A stretch of 12,647 nucleotides of DNA, taken from positions 1-12,647 of the forward strand of contig DKCU01000093.1 in assembly GCA_002451555.1 (NCBI GenBank), given 5' to 3'. Origin of the DNA: Candidatus Segatella albertsiae (lineage in GTDB: Bacteria; Bacteroidota; Bacteroidia; Bacteroidales; Bacteroidaceae). How positions within the stretch are numbered: the first letter of the stretch is position 1; the number at the start of each line of letters is the position of its first letter. Position numbers and translations under genes: made by a program. Below, one piece after another: positions 1 through 6,147 of the stretch. A model generated the notes under the pieces. It saw nothing but the letters and a program-made list of their open reading frames with translations. It ran no database searches and had not been told where the DNA came from.

Positions 1-50
1 TAGGGCGTTGCCCTAGGCTTGGGGCTTCTGCCCCTTCGGGGCGTATAGAT
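1..50. repeat. GC-rich hairpin cluster, possible edge of a REP-like element
   Basis: Two inverted repeats lie side by side. TAGGGC (1-6) pairs with GCCCTA (10-15) across a 3-nt loop. GGGGC (21-25), GCCCC (30-34) and GGGGC (38-42) form a three-part set in which the middle segment can pair with either neighbour, so two hairpins exclude each other. The second option has a very short TTC/TTCG loop. The GC content contrasts sharply with the AT-rich sequence that follows. From memory, similar stretches recur between genes in Bacteroidales and resemble REP sequences; that link is inference. It may also act as a terminator for a gene lying before the window. The element is probably cut by the window edge. 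Confidence 0.5.
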
Positions 51-69
51 TATTTCAACCGTACAGCTC

Positions 70-195
70 GAATTGTTTTGAGACTGATTTGAAATTGTTT
101 CGAGACTGATTCGAGACTGATTTGAAATTGTTTCGAGACTGATTCGAGACTGATTTGAAATTGTTTCGAGACTGATTTGAGACTGTTTCGAGACT
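70..195. repeat. Tandem array of 11-bp units with 33-bp higher-order period
   Basis: Ten complete 11-bp units run without gaps from 80 to 189, with degenerate partial units at each end. Three unit types occur: GAGACTGATTT, GAAATTGTTTC and GAGACTGATTC. They repeat in that order as a 33-bp block at 80-112 and 113-145. The third block (146-178) ends in T instead of C, and the last unit (179-189, GAGACTGTTTC) looks like a hybrid. GAAATTGTTTC is an imperfect palindrome (GAAA, 3 nt, TTTC) and recurs at 91, 124 and 157, exactly 33 bp apart, or about three helical turns. The array ends 28 bp before the -33 box of the cysE promoter. Regulatory binding is possible but unproven. Confidence 0.9.
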
Positions 196-222
196 AAAAA
201 AATAAAAAACCGCCTCATTTTC

Positions 223-253
223 TTTGTACTTTAAGATAATAATTGTATCTTTG
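223..253 (+). promoter_or_regulatory. Bacteroidota-type promoter for cysE
   Basis: TTTG at 223-226 is the -33 element and TATCTTTG at 246-253 fits the -7 consensus TAnnTTTG. The 19-bp spacing between them is what the Bacteroidota primary sigma factor prefers. Transcription would begin near 259-262, leaving an untranslated leader of about 70 nt before the cysE ATG at 330. No Shine-Dalgarno site is visible before that ATG, which is normal in this phylum. Confidence 0.8.
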
Positions 254-329
254 CACCAACTTTTAAAAGTTATTCTTAACGACATGTACAAATCGTTACA
301 ACAGCATTTTTTTGACACACTAATAGAAA

Positions 330-1271
330 ATGAGTAAAGATACATTAACTCATCGGCTGACGGAAACCATCGAGGAACTTTCAAGCCAGGAGTCTTTGAA
401 AGGTCTCTTCCATCAGCACAGAGACGGAAATCCACTCCCTTCGGGCAAGGCGCTCGAAGACATCATAAGTCTGTCTCGTTCTATCCTCTTCCCGGGATAT
501 TTCGGCAACTCGTCGGTCAATATCTCCACCATCAAATACCACATCGGAGTAAGAGTAGAGAAACTCTACGAGATGCTATCCGAACAGATTCTGGCAGGAC
601 TCTGCTTCGCCAACGACTGCGAGACGGAGACTCAGGCGGAGCTACAGCACCAGCGCGCCAAGGCAGGTGTCATCGCCGCCAAGGCCATCATGCAGTTCCC
701 TAAACTGAGAAAGATTCTCGCCACCGACGTGGAGGCTGCCTACGAGGGAGACCCCGCGGCTGTGAGCCAGGGAGAGATCATCTCCTGCTACCCCGTCATC
801 AAGGCGATAACCAACTACCGCATCGCCCACGTGCTCTACGAACTGGGCGTGCCCCTCATCCCTCGCATGATGACCGAGCTGGCGCACTCGGAGACCGGCA
901 TCGACATCCACCCTGAGGCCACGATAGGAAAGCACTTCACCATCGACCACGGCACGGGTGTGGTAATCGGTGCCACCTGCATCATCGGCGACAACGTGAA
1001 GCTATACCAGGGCGTCACCCTCGGTGCCAAGAGCTTCCCGCTCGACAAGGACGGCAACCCGATCAAGGGAATCCCTCGCCACCCTATCCTGGAGGACGAT
1101 GTCATCGTATATGCCAACGCCACTATCCTCGGACGCATCACCATCGGAAAGGGATGCGTCGTGGGAGCCAACGTCTGGGTCACCAAGGACATGCAGCCTA
1201 AGACGAAGAAATACAGAAAAGAAAAACAAAGTTTATTAGATATAGAATTCAATAATGGAACAGGAATTTGA
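330..1271 (+). CDS. cysE: Serine O-acetyltransferase
   Basis: The enzyme transfers acetyl from acetyl-CoA to L-serine to give O-acetylserine, the precursor that cysteine synthase converts to cysteine; it acts in the cytosol. The 313-aa protein has a helical N-terminal half (about 1-185) that includes DPAA at 141-144. A left-handed beta-helix of hexapeptide repeats follows, from about 190 to 285. Family motifs are visible: GIDIHP at 190-195, IDHGTG at 205-210 with the probable catalytic His207, GVTLGA at 228-233, and PRHP at 249-252 before a TIGKGCVVGANVWV segment. The length suits the long Bacteroidales form. The ATG at 330 follows a clear promoter. The last 17 nt overlap the next gene, which suggests translational coupling. 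No cysteine synthase gene lies in the window. Confidence 0.95.
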   Translation: MSKDTLTHRLTETIEELSSQESLKGLFHQHRDGNPLPSGKALEDIISLSRSILFPGYFGNSSVNISTIKYHIGVRVEKLYEMLSEQILAGLCFANDCETETQAELQHQRAKAGVIAAKAIMQFPKLRKILATDVEAAYEGDPAAVSQGEIISCYPVIKAITNYRIAHVLYELGVPLIPRMMTELAHSETGIDIHPEATIGKHFTIDHGTGVVIGATCIIGDNVKLYQGVTLGAKSFPLDKDGNPIKGIPRHPILEDDVIVYANATILGRITIGKGCVVGANVWVTKDMQPKTKKYRKEKQSLLDIEFNNGTGI

Positions 1272-2871
1272 ACTCATTGCCAAGACCTTCATGGGCCTGG
1301 AGCCCGTCTTGGCTGAGGAGCTCACCCAACTGGGTGCCAACAATGTACAAATAGGTCGCCGCATGGTATCTTTCACTGGCGACAAGGAAATGATGTATCG
1401 TGCCAACTTCCAGTTGCACACCGCCATCCGCATCTTGAAGCCTATCAAGCACTTCAAGGCTCGCTCTGCCGAGGAGGTGTATGACGAGGTGCAGAAAATC
1501 AAGTGGGATGACATCTTGGATGTGAAGAAGACTTTCTCCGTTGATTCAGTGGTCTATTCAGAGGAGTTCCGCAACTCCCGATTCGTGACCTACAAGGTGA
1601 AGGACGCCATCGTCGATTGGTTCCGCGAGAAGCAGGGCACACGTCCTAACATCAGCGTTTCCAACCCAGACATCCGTCTCAACATCCATATCGCCGAGGA
1701 CAACGCTACCCTGAGCCTCGACTCCAGCGGCGAGAGCCTCCACCGCCGTGGCTACCGTCAGGAACAGGTGGAAGCACCATTGAACGAGGTTCTTGCAGCA
1801 GGTATGATATTGATGACTGGCTGGAAGGGAGAGTGCGACCTCATCGACCCTATGTGTGGATCGGGCACCATCGCCATCGAGGCTGCGCTCATCGCACGCA
1901 ACATCTCCCCAGGCGTGTTCCGCAAGGAGTTTGCCTTCGAGAAGTGGAACGACTTCGACCAGGAACTCTTCGACATGATCTACAACGACGACTCCCAGGA
2001 GCGTGAGTTCGAGCACCACATCTACGGCTACGACATCGACATGAAGGCGGTGAACACCGCCAACCTCAACGTGCGTGCAGCCGGCATGACCAAGGACATC
2101 ACCATCCAGCAACAGGACTTCAAGGACTTCACACAGCCTGCCGAGAAGAGCATCATCGTGATGAACCCTCCATACGGCGAGCGCATCTCCACCCCTAACC
2201 TCCTCGGTACCTACAAGATGATAGGCGAGCGCCTGAAGCACGCCTTCGCTGGCAACGAGGCTTGGATTTTGAGCTATCGCGAGGAATGTTTCGAGCAGAT
2301 AGGCTTGAAGCCATCCATCAAGATACCTGTGTTCAACGGCAGCTTGGAGTGCGAGTTCAGAAAGTACTCTATGTTTGGCGGCAAGATGAAGGAGTTCCGT
2401 GCCGAAGGCGGCATCGTGAAGACCGAGGCTGAGAAGCGTGAGATGGCGCAGAAGCACCGCTTCAAGAAGGAGCGTGAATTCAAGAAGCGCATCACCGAGG
2501 AGACCGAGAACGAGGAGGAGGACATCCGCTCGTTCAAGTTCCACACCCATCGCCTGGAGGACTTCGAGAAGCGCCGTGCCGAGATTCGCCGTGGCGGAAG
2601 ACCTAGAATCGGAAGAGACGACGATGACGACAAGCGTGGCGGAAGCCGTGGCTTCAAGGGCGATCGCAAGGGCGGTCGTGACTTCAAACGTGGCGGTGAC
2701 CGTGACTTCGACGGAAAGCGTGGTGGCGGTCGTGACTTCGGCGGCAAGAGAGACGGAAAGCGTTTTGACAAAGGCGACAAGCGGGGTGGTTTCAAGGGCG
2801 ACCGCAAGGGCGGCAGAGACTTCAAGCGTGGCGGCAAGCGTGACTTCTCCCAGTTTGAGGACGAGGATTAA
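1255..2871 (+). CDS. THUMP-domain class I SAM-dependent RNA methyltransferase with RGG-rich tail
   Basis: This 538-aa protein belongs to the COG0116 / RlmL N-terminal family, whose known members methylate N2 of guanine in 23S rRNA. A THUMP RNA-binding region spans about 1-160. The Rossmann methyltransferase domain follows: DPMCGSGTIAIEAA at 198-211 is the SAM-binding motif I, YGYDID at 257-262 is the acidic motif, and NPPYGER at 304-310 is the N-[DP]-P-[YF] catalytic motif. The second methyltransferase domain (RlmK) fused in E. coli RlmL is absent. Instead, residues about 390-445 are charged and helical, and about 447-531 form a basic Gly/Arg/Lys/Asp/Phe repeat tail like those of RNA helicases. 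The ATG at 1255 lies inside the end of cysE, so the two are probably one operon. The exact rRNA target is not shown by the sequence. Confidence 0.9.
   Translation: MEQEFELIAKTFMGLEPVLAEELTQLGANNVQIGRRMVSFTGDKEMMYRANFQLHTAIRILKPIKHFKARSAEEVYDEVQKIKWDDILDVKKTFSVDSVVYSEEFRNSRFVTYKVKDAIVDWFREKQGTRPNISVSNPDIRLNIHIAEDNATLSLDSSGESLHRRGYRQEQVEAPLNEVLAAGMILMTGWKGECDLIDPMCGSGTIAIEAALIARNISPGVFRKEFAFEKWNDFDQELFDMIYNDDSQEREFEHHIYGYDIDMKAVNTANLNVRAAGMTKDITIQQQDFKDFTQPAEKSIIVMNPPYGERISTPNLLGTYKMIGERLKHAFAGNEAWILSYREECFEQIGLKPSIKIPVFNGSLECEFRKYSMFGGKMKEFRAEGGIVKTEAEKREMAQKHRFKKEREFKKRITEETENEEEDIRSFKFHTHRLEDFEKRRAEIRRGGRPRIGRDDDDDKRGGSRGFKGDRKGGRDFKRGGDRDFDGKRGGGRDFGGKRDGKRFDKGDKRGGFKGDRKGGRDFKRGGKRDFSQFEDED
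2653..2835 (+). repeat. Internal repeats coding the RGG-like tail
   Basis: A 15-residue block beginning FKGDRKGG and ending DFKRGG occurs at residues 467-481 (2653-2697) and again at 513-527 (2791-2835). GGRDF and GKRGG half-copies lie between them. The two long copies differ mostly at synonymous positions (GAT/GAC, GGT/GGC, CGT/AGA, AAA/AAG). This suggests an old duplication whose protein sequence has been kept. RGG-type tails usually give nonspecific RNA binding; that role is inferred here. Confidence 0.8.
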
Positions 2872-2887
2872 GAAAACAACGCAAAAA

Positions 2888-2918
2888 GTACTTAATAAAT
2901 TAATATTCAGGTACTTAA
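2888..2918. repeat. 8-bp direct repeat flanking an AT-rich palindrome
   Basis: GTACTTAA occurs at 2888-2895 and 2911-2918. Between and overlapping them is the inverted repeat TTAAT (2892-2896) / ATTAA (2899-2903). It lies just after the methyltransferase stop and just before the hairpin array. It could be a boundary of the inserted array or simply AT-rich coincidence. Confidence 0.4.
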
Positions 2919-2921
2919 CAG

Positions 2922-3012
2922 AGCCTATGCAGTAAAACACTGCATCATGTCACTTAACTCTCTGATTTCCAATTTGTTAATACACATGACGCACTAAAAC
3001 AGTGCATAGGCT
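2922..3012 (+). other. Alternative long-range pairing within the hairpin array
   Basis: Besides local hairpins HP1 and HP2, the same stretch has nested long-range complements. GCCTATGCA (2923-2931) matches TGCATAGGC (3003-3011), and TCATGT (2945-2950) matches ACATGA (2984-2989). The full 9-bp outer stem cannot coexist with HP1, HP2 or HP3. A shortened outer stem, AGCCT (2922-2926) with AGGCT (3008-3012), can coexist with HP1, HP2 and a CATGT/ACATG inner stem as a four-way junction. Either a switch or one complex fold is possible. Confidence 0.55.
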
Positions 3013-3122
3013 ATACTGTATTTCACCGTATAGCCACCCTTATGTCCTAAAACAGGACATAAGCTCAATGATATGCACTAAAACAGTGCATATCAATTCA
3101 CCTTCTACTGCAAAACGCAGTA
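2922..3122 (+). repeat. Array of stem-loops with an invariant AAAAC loop and variable stems
   Basis: Five perfect hairpins share the 5-nt loop AAAAC. HP1 is ATGCAGT / ACTGCAT (2927-2945, 7 bp). HP2 is GCACT / AGTGC (2991-3005, 5 bp). HP4 is CTTATGTCCT / AGGACATAAG (3039-3063, 10 bp). HP5 is TGATATGCACT / AGTGCATATCA (3069-3095, 11 bp). HP6 is TACTGC / GCAGTA (3106-3122, 6 bp). Stem sequences differ, but both arms change together. The loop-closing pair is T-A in four and C-G in one. A sixth hairpin, HP3 (3009-3035), has stem GGCTATAC / GTATAGCC, a T/C mismatch, a GT/AC pair and loop ATTTC. Loop-to-loop spacings are 62, 53, 31 and 32 nt. The array fills the gap before the peptidase gene and would form its 5' leader. 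No U-tract follows any stem and no TAnnTTTG promoter is visible in the gap. I do not recognise the element. Confidence 0.9.
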
Positions 3123-3150
3123 TATCAACTCTAATCAAGAACAAACGAGT

Positions 3151-5535
3151 ATGAATGTCAGAAATTCAATATACAAACTTTCATTCGCTGCTATGATTTC
3201 GATGATGACAATGAATGCGACCGAGTCGATGGCGCAAGGCAAGGCTGCCGGCAAGGAGAACTGGCCTGTGGTCGCAGCCCAGAAAGGCGACAAGTCTTTC
3301 ACACTGGAAGACCTCAACTTCGGTGGCAACAACTATCGCAACATGGTGGCAAAGAACCGCTGGTGTACCTGGTGGGGCGACGAGCTCGTGCGCCAAGACA
3401 TCGATGCTTGCTACCTCGTCAACAAGAAGACAGGCAAGGAGACCAAACTCTTCGGCATCAACGACATCAACCAGTGGATCGCTCCTACCAAGGACATCAA
3501 GGTGAGAGCCTTGTACAACGCTCAGTTCCCTTTCGCAGGCAAGAACATCGTGGTCGTGAGCAACGGCAGCAAGACTTACACAGTAGATTGGAAGAAGCAC
3601 AAGCTCGTTAGCGAGCTAGACTGGACTGAGGGCGAGAGCCTCTTGGAGGCGAACGCACAGCAGAACGCCTTCGCCTACTTGAAGGGCGACAACCTCTACG
3701 TGCGCTCCTTCGACATCGCCAACAATGCCAATACGAGAGAGAAGAAGTCGCACGACTTCCAACTTTCCACCGACGGCTGCCGTGAAATCGTCTATGGACA
3801 GAGCGTCCACCGCGACGAGTTCGGCATCTCGAAGGGCATCTTCTGGAGTCCCAACGGCGAGAAACTCGCCTTCTATCGCATGGACCAGAGCATGGTGACC
3901 GACTATCCACAGGTCAACATCCCTGAGATTGGCTTCGACCATCCTGAGACACAGAGTTGCATCGCCACTCCCGCACCAGACAAGTATCCGATGACGGGCG
4001 AGACCTCCCACAAGGTCACCGTCGGCGTGTTCGACGTGTTGACTGGCAAGACCGTCTATCTGAAGGCTGGCGACCCTACCGACCGATATTTCACCAACAT
4101 CGCCTGGAGCCCGGACAACAAGGTGATTTATATGTTCGAGTTGAACCGCGACCAGAACGACTGCCGTCTCGTGAGCTACAACGCCGAGACGGGCGACAAG
4201 ATAGCCGAACTGTATCGTGAGACCGACGAGAAGTACGTGGAGCCATTGCATCCTATCCAGTTCCTGCCATGGGATAGCAACAAGTTTATCATGCAGAGCC
4301 AGAAGGATGGTTACAACCACCTCTACCTTTGTGAAGTGAAGAACGAAGAACGAAGAGTGAAGAATTCAAATGCTTCATCTCCTAACTCTTCAACAGAAAG
4401 ACAAGATGATTCTTCACTCTTCACTCATCACTCTTCACTTAATATCCGTCAGTTGACCAGCGGCAAGTGGGTGGTGATGGACGTGCTCGGCTTCTATCCT
4501 AAGCACAAGAGCATCGTCATCGCCTCGAACGAGTGCTCGCCTATCCAGCGCAACATCTTCCTCGTGGATGCCCTCTCGGGCAAGCGCACGATGGTGGACG
4601 ACAACGGCAAGGGATGGCACAACGCCACCCTGAGCGAGAGCGGCAAGTATCTCTACGACAACTACTCCACCCCTACCGTGCCTCGCAAGATAGCGATTAT
4701 CAACAATGAGTTGGGCGACCGCATCCCATACTTCACCGCCGAGAACCCTTGGAAGGGCTACAACGTGCCTGAGTACTCTTGCGGAACCATCAAGGCTGCC
4801 GACGGCGAGACCGATTTGTACTATCGCATGGTGAAGCCTGTCAACTTCGACCCTAACAAGAAGTATCCTACCATAATATATGTATATGGTGGTCCTCACG
4901 CCCACAACGTGGATGCGCGCTGGAACTACTGCAGCCGTGGTTGGGAGACCTACATGGCAGAGAAGGGTTACCTGCTCTTCATCCTCGACAACCGTGGAAG
5001 CGAGAACCGTGGCAAGACCTTCGAGCAAGTCACCTTCCGCCAGCTCGGCCAGGAAGAGATGAAAGACCAGATGAAGGGCGTGGAGTACCTGAAGAGCCTT
5101 CCATACGTGGATGCCGACAGACTGGGCGTACATGGTTGGAGCTTCGGCGGCTTCATGACGATCTCATTGATGACCAACTATCCAGACGTGTTCAAGGTAG
5201 GCGTGGCAGGTGGTCCTGTCATCGACTGGCACTGGTACGAGGTGATGTATGGCGAGCGCTATATGGACACTCCTCAGACCAACCCAGAGGGCTACAAGAA
5301 GACCTCACTGCTCTACAAGGCGAAAAACCTGAAGGGCAAGTTGCAGATTATCCAGGGCTTGAACGACGTGACCGTGGTGCCACAGCACTGCCTCACCTTC
5401 CTGAAGGCTTGCATCGGCGCAGGCACGCAGCCCGACTTCTTCGTCTATCCTGGCGAGCCTCACAACATGAGGGGCCATCAGAGCACTCACTTGCATGAGC
5501 GCATCAGCCAATATTTCTTCGACTATCTGAAGTAA
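3151..5535 (+). CDS. Secreted S9 family dipeptidyl peptidase (DPP IV-like)
   Basis: This serine peptidase removes N-terminal dipeptides (or tripeptides), typically after proline, and probably acts in the periplasm or at the surface on dietary or host peptides. Residues 1-28 look like a signal peptide, ending ESMA before QG. A beta-propeller covers roughly 100-520 and contains HRDEFGI at 220-226, whose Glu223 probably binds the substrate amino group. The alpha/beta-hydrolase domain follows, with YVYGGPHAH at 577-585 and DNRGSENRG at 613-621. The likely catalytic triad is Ser664 in GWSFGG, Asp739 in GLNDV and His771 in GEPHNM. All are present, so the enzyme should be active. Residues about 395-430 are a low-complexity Ser/Asn/Glu insert encoded by a repeat element, in a loop between propeller strands. 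The ATG at 3151 follows the hairpin array and gives a proper signal peptide. Whether it is DPP IV or prolyl tripeptidyl peptidase cannot be decided here. Confidence 0.93.
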   Translation: MNVRNSIYKLSFAAMISMMTMNATESMAQGKAAGKENWPVVAAQKGDKSFTLEDLNFGGNNYRNMVAKNRWCTWWGDELVRQDIDACYLVNKKTGKETKLFGINDINQWIAPTKDIKVRALYNAQFPFAGKNIVVVSNGSKTYTVDWKKHKLVSELDWTEGESLLEANAQQNAFAYLKGDNLYVRSFDIANNANTREKKSHDFQLSTDGCREIVYGQSVHRDEFGISKGIFWSPNGEKLAFYRMDQSMVTDYPQVNIPEIGFDHPETQSCIATPAPDKYPMTGETSHKVTVGVFDVLTGKTVYLKAGDPTDRYFTNIAWSPDNKVIYMFELNRDQNDCRLVSYNAETGDKIAELYRETDEKYVEPLHPIQFLPWDSNKFIMQSQKDGYNHLYLCEVKNEERRVKNSNASSPNSSTERQDDSSLFTHHSSLNIRQLTSGKWVVMDVLGFYPKHKSIVIASNECSPIQRNIFLVDALSGKRTMVDDNGKGWHNATLSESGKYLYDNYSTPTVPRKIAIINNELGDRIPYFTAENPWKGYNVPEYSCGTIKAADGETDLYYRMVKPVNFDPNKKYPTIIYVYGGPHAHNVDARWNYCSRGWETYMAEKGYLLFILDNRGSENRGKTFEQVTFRQLGQEEMKDQMKGVEYLKSLPYVDADRLGVHGWSFGGFMTISLMTNYPDVFKVGVAGGPVIDWHWYEVMYGERYMDTPQTNPEGYKKTSLLYKAKNLKGKLQIIQGLNDVTVVPQHCLTFLKACIGAGTQPDFFVYPGEPHNMRGHQSTHLHERISQYFFDYLK
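4334..4440. mobile_element. MITE-like inverted-repeat element inside the peptidase gene
   Basis: The left arm (4334-4367) has four heptamers: GTGAAGA, ACGAAGA, ACGAAGA, GTGAAGA, followed by ATTC. The right arm (4408-4440), read on the other strand, has GTGAAGA, GTGATGA, GTGAAGA, GTGAAGA, followed by ATC. The arms are thus imperfect terminal inverted repeats of about 33 bp around a centre of about 40 bp. The element is read through in frame and adds about 36 residues, from Lys397 to Asn431, between HLYL and IRQLTSG. No stop occurs. The left arm plus the following ATTCAAATG recurs at 9010-9046. No transposase is encoded, and clear target duplications are not visible. Confidence 0.75.
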
Positions 5536-5544
5536 CAATATAAA

Positions 5545-5550
5545 AAGGAG
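5545..5550 (+). promoter_or_regulatory. Strong Shine-Dalgarno site of the toxin-antitoxin-like pair
   Basis: AAGGAG lies 5 nt before the ATG at 5556. This is unusual in the window, where the other genes lack a recognisable site. It supports the start chosen for the 66-aa gene and hints at a different origin for the pair. Confidence 0.6.
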
Positions 5551-5555
5551 TTAAT

Positions 5556-5756
5556 ATGAGCAATATAAAAAGTCAATATCAAGGAAAGTTCAAGTCTGAG
5601 ACAAAGGATCATAAAATAGAAAGCAAAACAGTCTCAAACTACACATCAAAGACAGAAATACATGTTGATTCCAACATAGAGGAAGCTGCGGAACGAGAAG
5701 CATTTCTTATGACTTCCAAACGCAACGCAGCTATTATGTTCGCTAAAGATTTATAA
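5556..5756 (+). CDS. Small hypothetical protein, putative antitoxin
   Basis: The product has 66 residues and no family I recognise. It is polar and charged. The N-terminal half is rich in Lys, Ser and Thr and looks disordered. Residues about 40-66 (EEAAEREAFLMTSKRNAAIMFAKDL region) look like an amphipathic helix that could bind a partner. There is no obvious DNA-binding fold. It starts 20 nt after the peptidase stop behind a good Shine-Dalgarno site and ends 1 nt before the PemK-like gene. This is the usual order and spacing of an antitoxin before its toxin. The antitoxin role rests on this context alone. Base composition is clearly more AT-rich than in the flanking genes, which suggests acquisition. 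Confidence 0.6.
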   Translation: MSNIKSQYQGKFKSETKDHKIESKTVSNYTSKTEIHVDSNIEEAAEREAFLMTSKRNAAIMFAKDL

Positions 5757-5757
5757 A

Positions 5758-6090
5758 ATGAAATACGAACAAAGAGATATCGTTGAAATCAACTTCATAT
5801 TCCCTGATGGAACCTCCAAGCCTCACCCTGCGCTTATAGTAAGCAACAACGAGTTGCAAGAAACTGAAGGTTTCATATACCTCAGCATGATTTCATCTAA
5901 GAATTATAACAGTGAATATTGCTATACGTTGGATGATGAAATGCTGACCATTCCAATGAGGAAACAAAGTTATGTAAAATGCCAACTTTTAGTAGGCGAT
6001 ATAGAACGAGATGTCATAAGAAAAATTAGTAGAATAAAACAACCTTATTTTGACGAAATTGTCAATAAGATTAAAACTACAATTTTCTAA
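5758..6090 (+). CDS. PemK/MazF-like family protein, putative endoribonuclease toxin
   Basis: This 110-aa protein has the PemK/MazF beta-barrel pattern. RDIVEINF at 6-13 is the first strand, KPHPALIVSN at 21-30 is the conserved proline strand, and IYLSMISSKN at 40-49 is the next. LTIPMRKQSYVKCQLL (63-78) and a C-terminal helix follow. Known members cut mRNA at short sequences and are held in check by the upstream antitoxin. At the two positions used by Bacillus EndoA/MazF, Arg25 and Thr48, this protein appears to have His23 and Ser46, so activity or specificity may differ. It is coupled to the 66-aa gene with a 1-nt gap. AT-rich composition matches that partner rather than the neighbours. Family assignment is fairly safe; the toxin activity is inferred. 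Confidence 0.75.
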   Translation: MKYEQRDIVEINFIFPDGTSKPHPALIVSNNELQETEGFIYLSMISSKNYNSEYCYTLDDEMLTIPMRKQSYVKCQLLVGDIERDVIRKISRIKQPYFDEIVNKIKTTIF

Positions 6091-6147
6091 TAGACATATT
6101 CGCCACAACAAGAATTCAATAATAACACAAACAATAACTTACAGCAA

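Noticed and set aside
80..189. CRISPR array
   Set aside because: Units are contiguous 11-mers with no unique spacers, and there are no cas genes.
55..435. Minus-strand open frame with an 11-residue repeat (SVSNQSRNNFK)
   Set aside because: The repeat is just the 33-bp period of the non-coding array read in one frame; the rest runs antisense to cysE and its promoter, and no protein feature is seen.
2626..2643. DDDDK run as a protease site
   Set aside because: It is a chance product of the charged low-complexity tail.
1558..2940. Long minus-strand open frame opposite the RNA methyltransferase
   Set aside because: It is a codon-bias shadow; the + strand frame has complete THUMP and methyltransferase motifs.
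2922..3012. tRNA-like cloverleaf
   Set aside because: A four-way junction can be drawn, but there is no anticodon arm of the right size, no T-loop consensus and no acceptor end.
2922..3122. Rho-independent terminators
   Set aside because: None of the stems is followed by a T-run, and several are short; a multi-hairpin array with a fixed loop is not a normal terminator.
2927..3122. Integron attC sites
   Set aside because: No integrase gene, no core-site consensus and no cassette genes; stems are too short and perfect.
4941..5498. Overlapping + strand open frame within the peptidase gene
   Set aside because: It lies out of frame in the catalytic domain and its translation is Arg-rich, as expected of a shadow.
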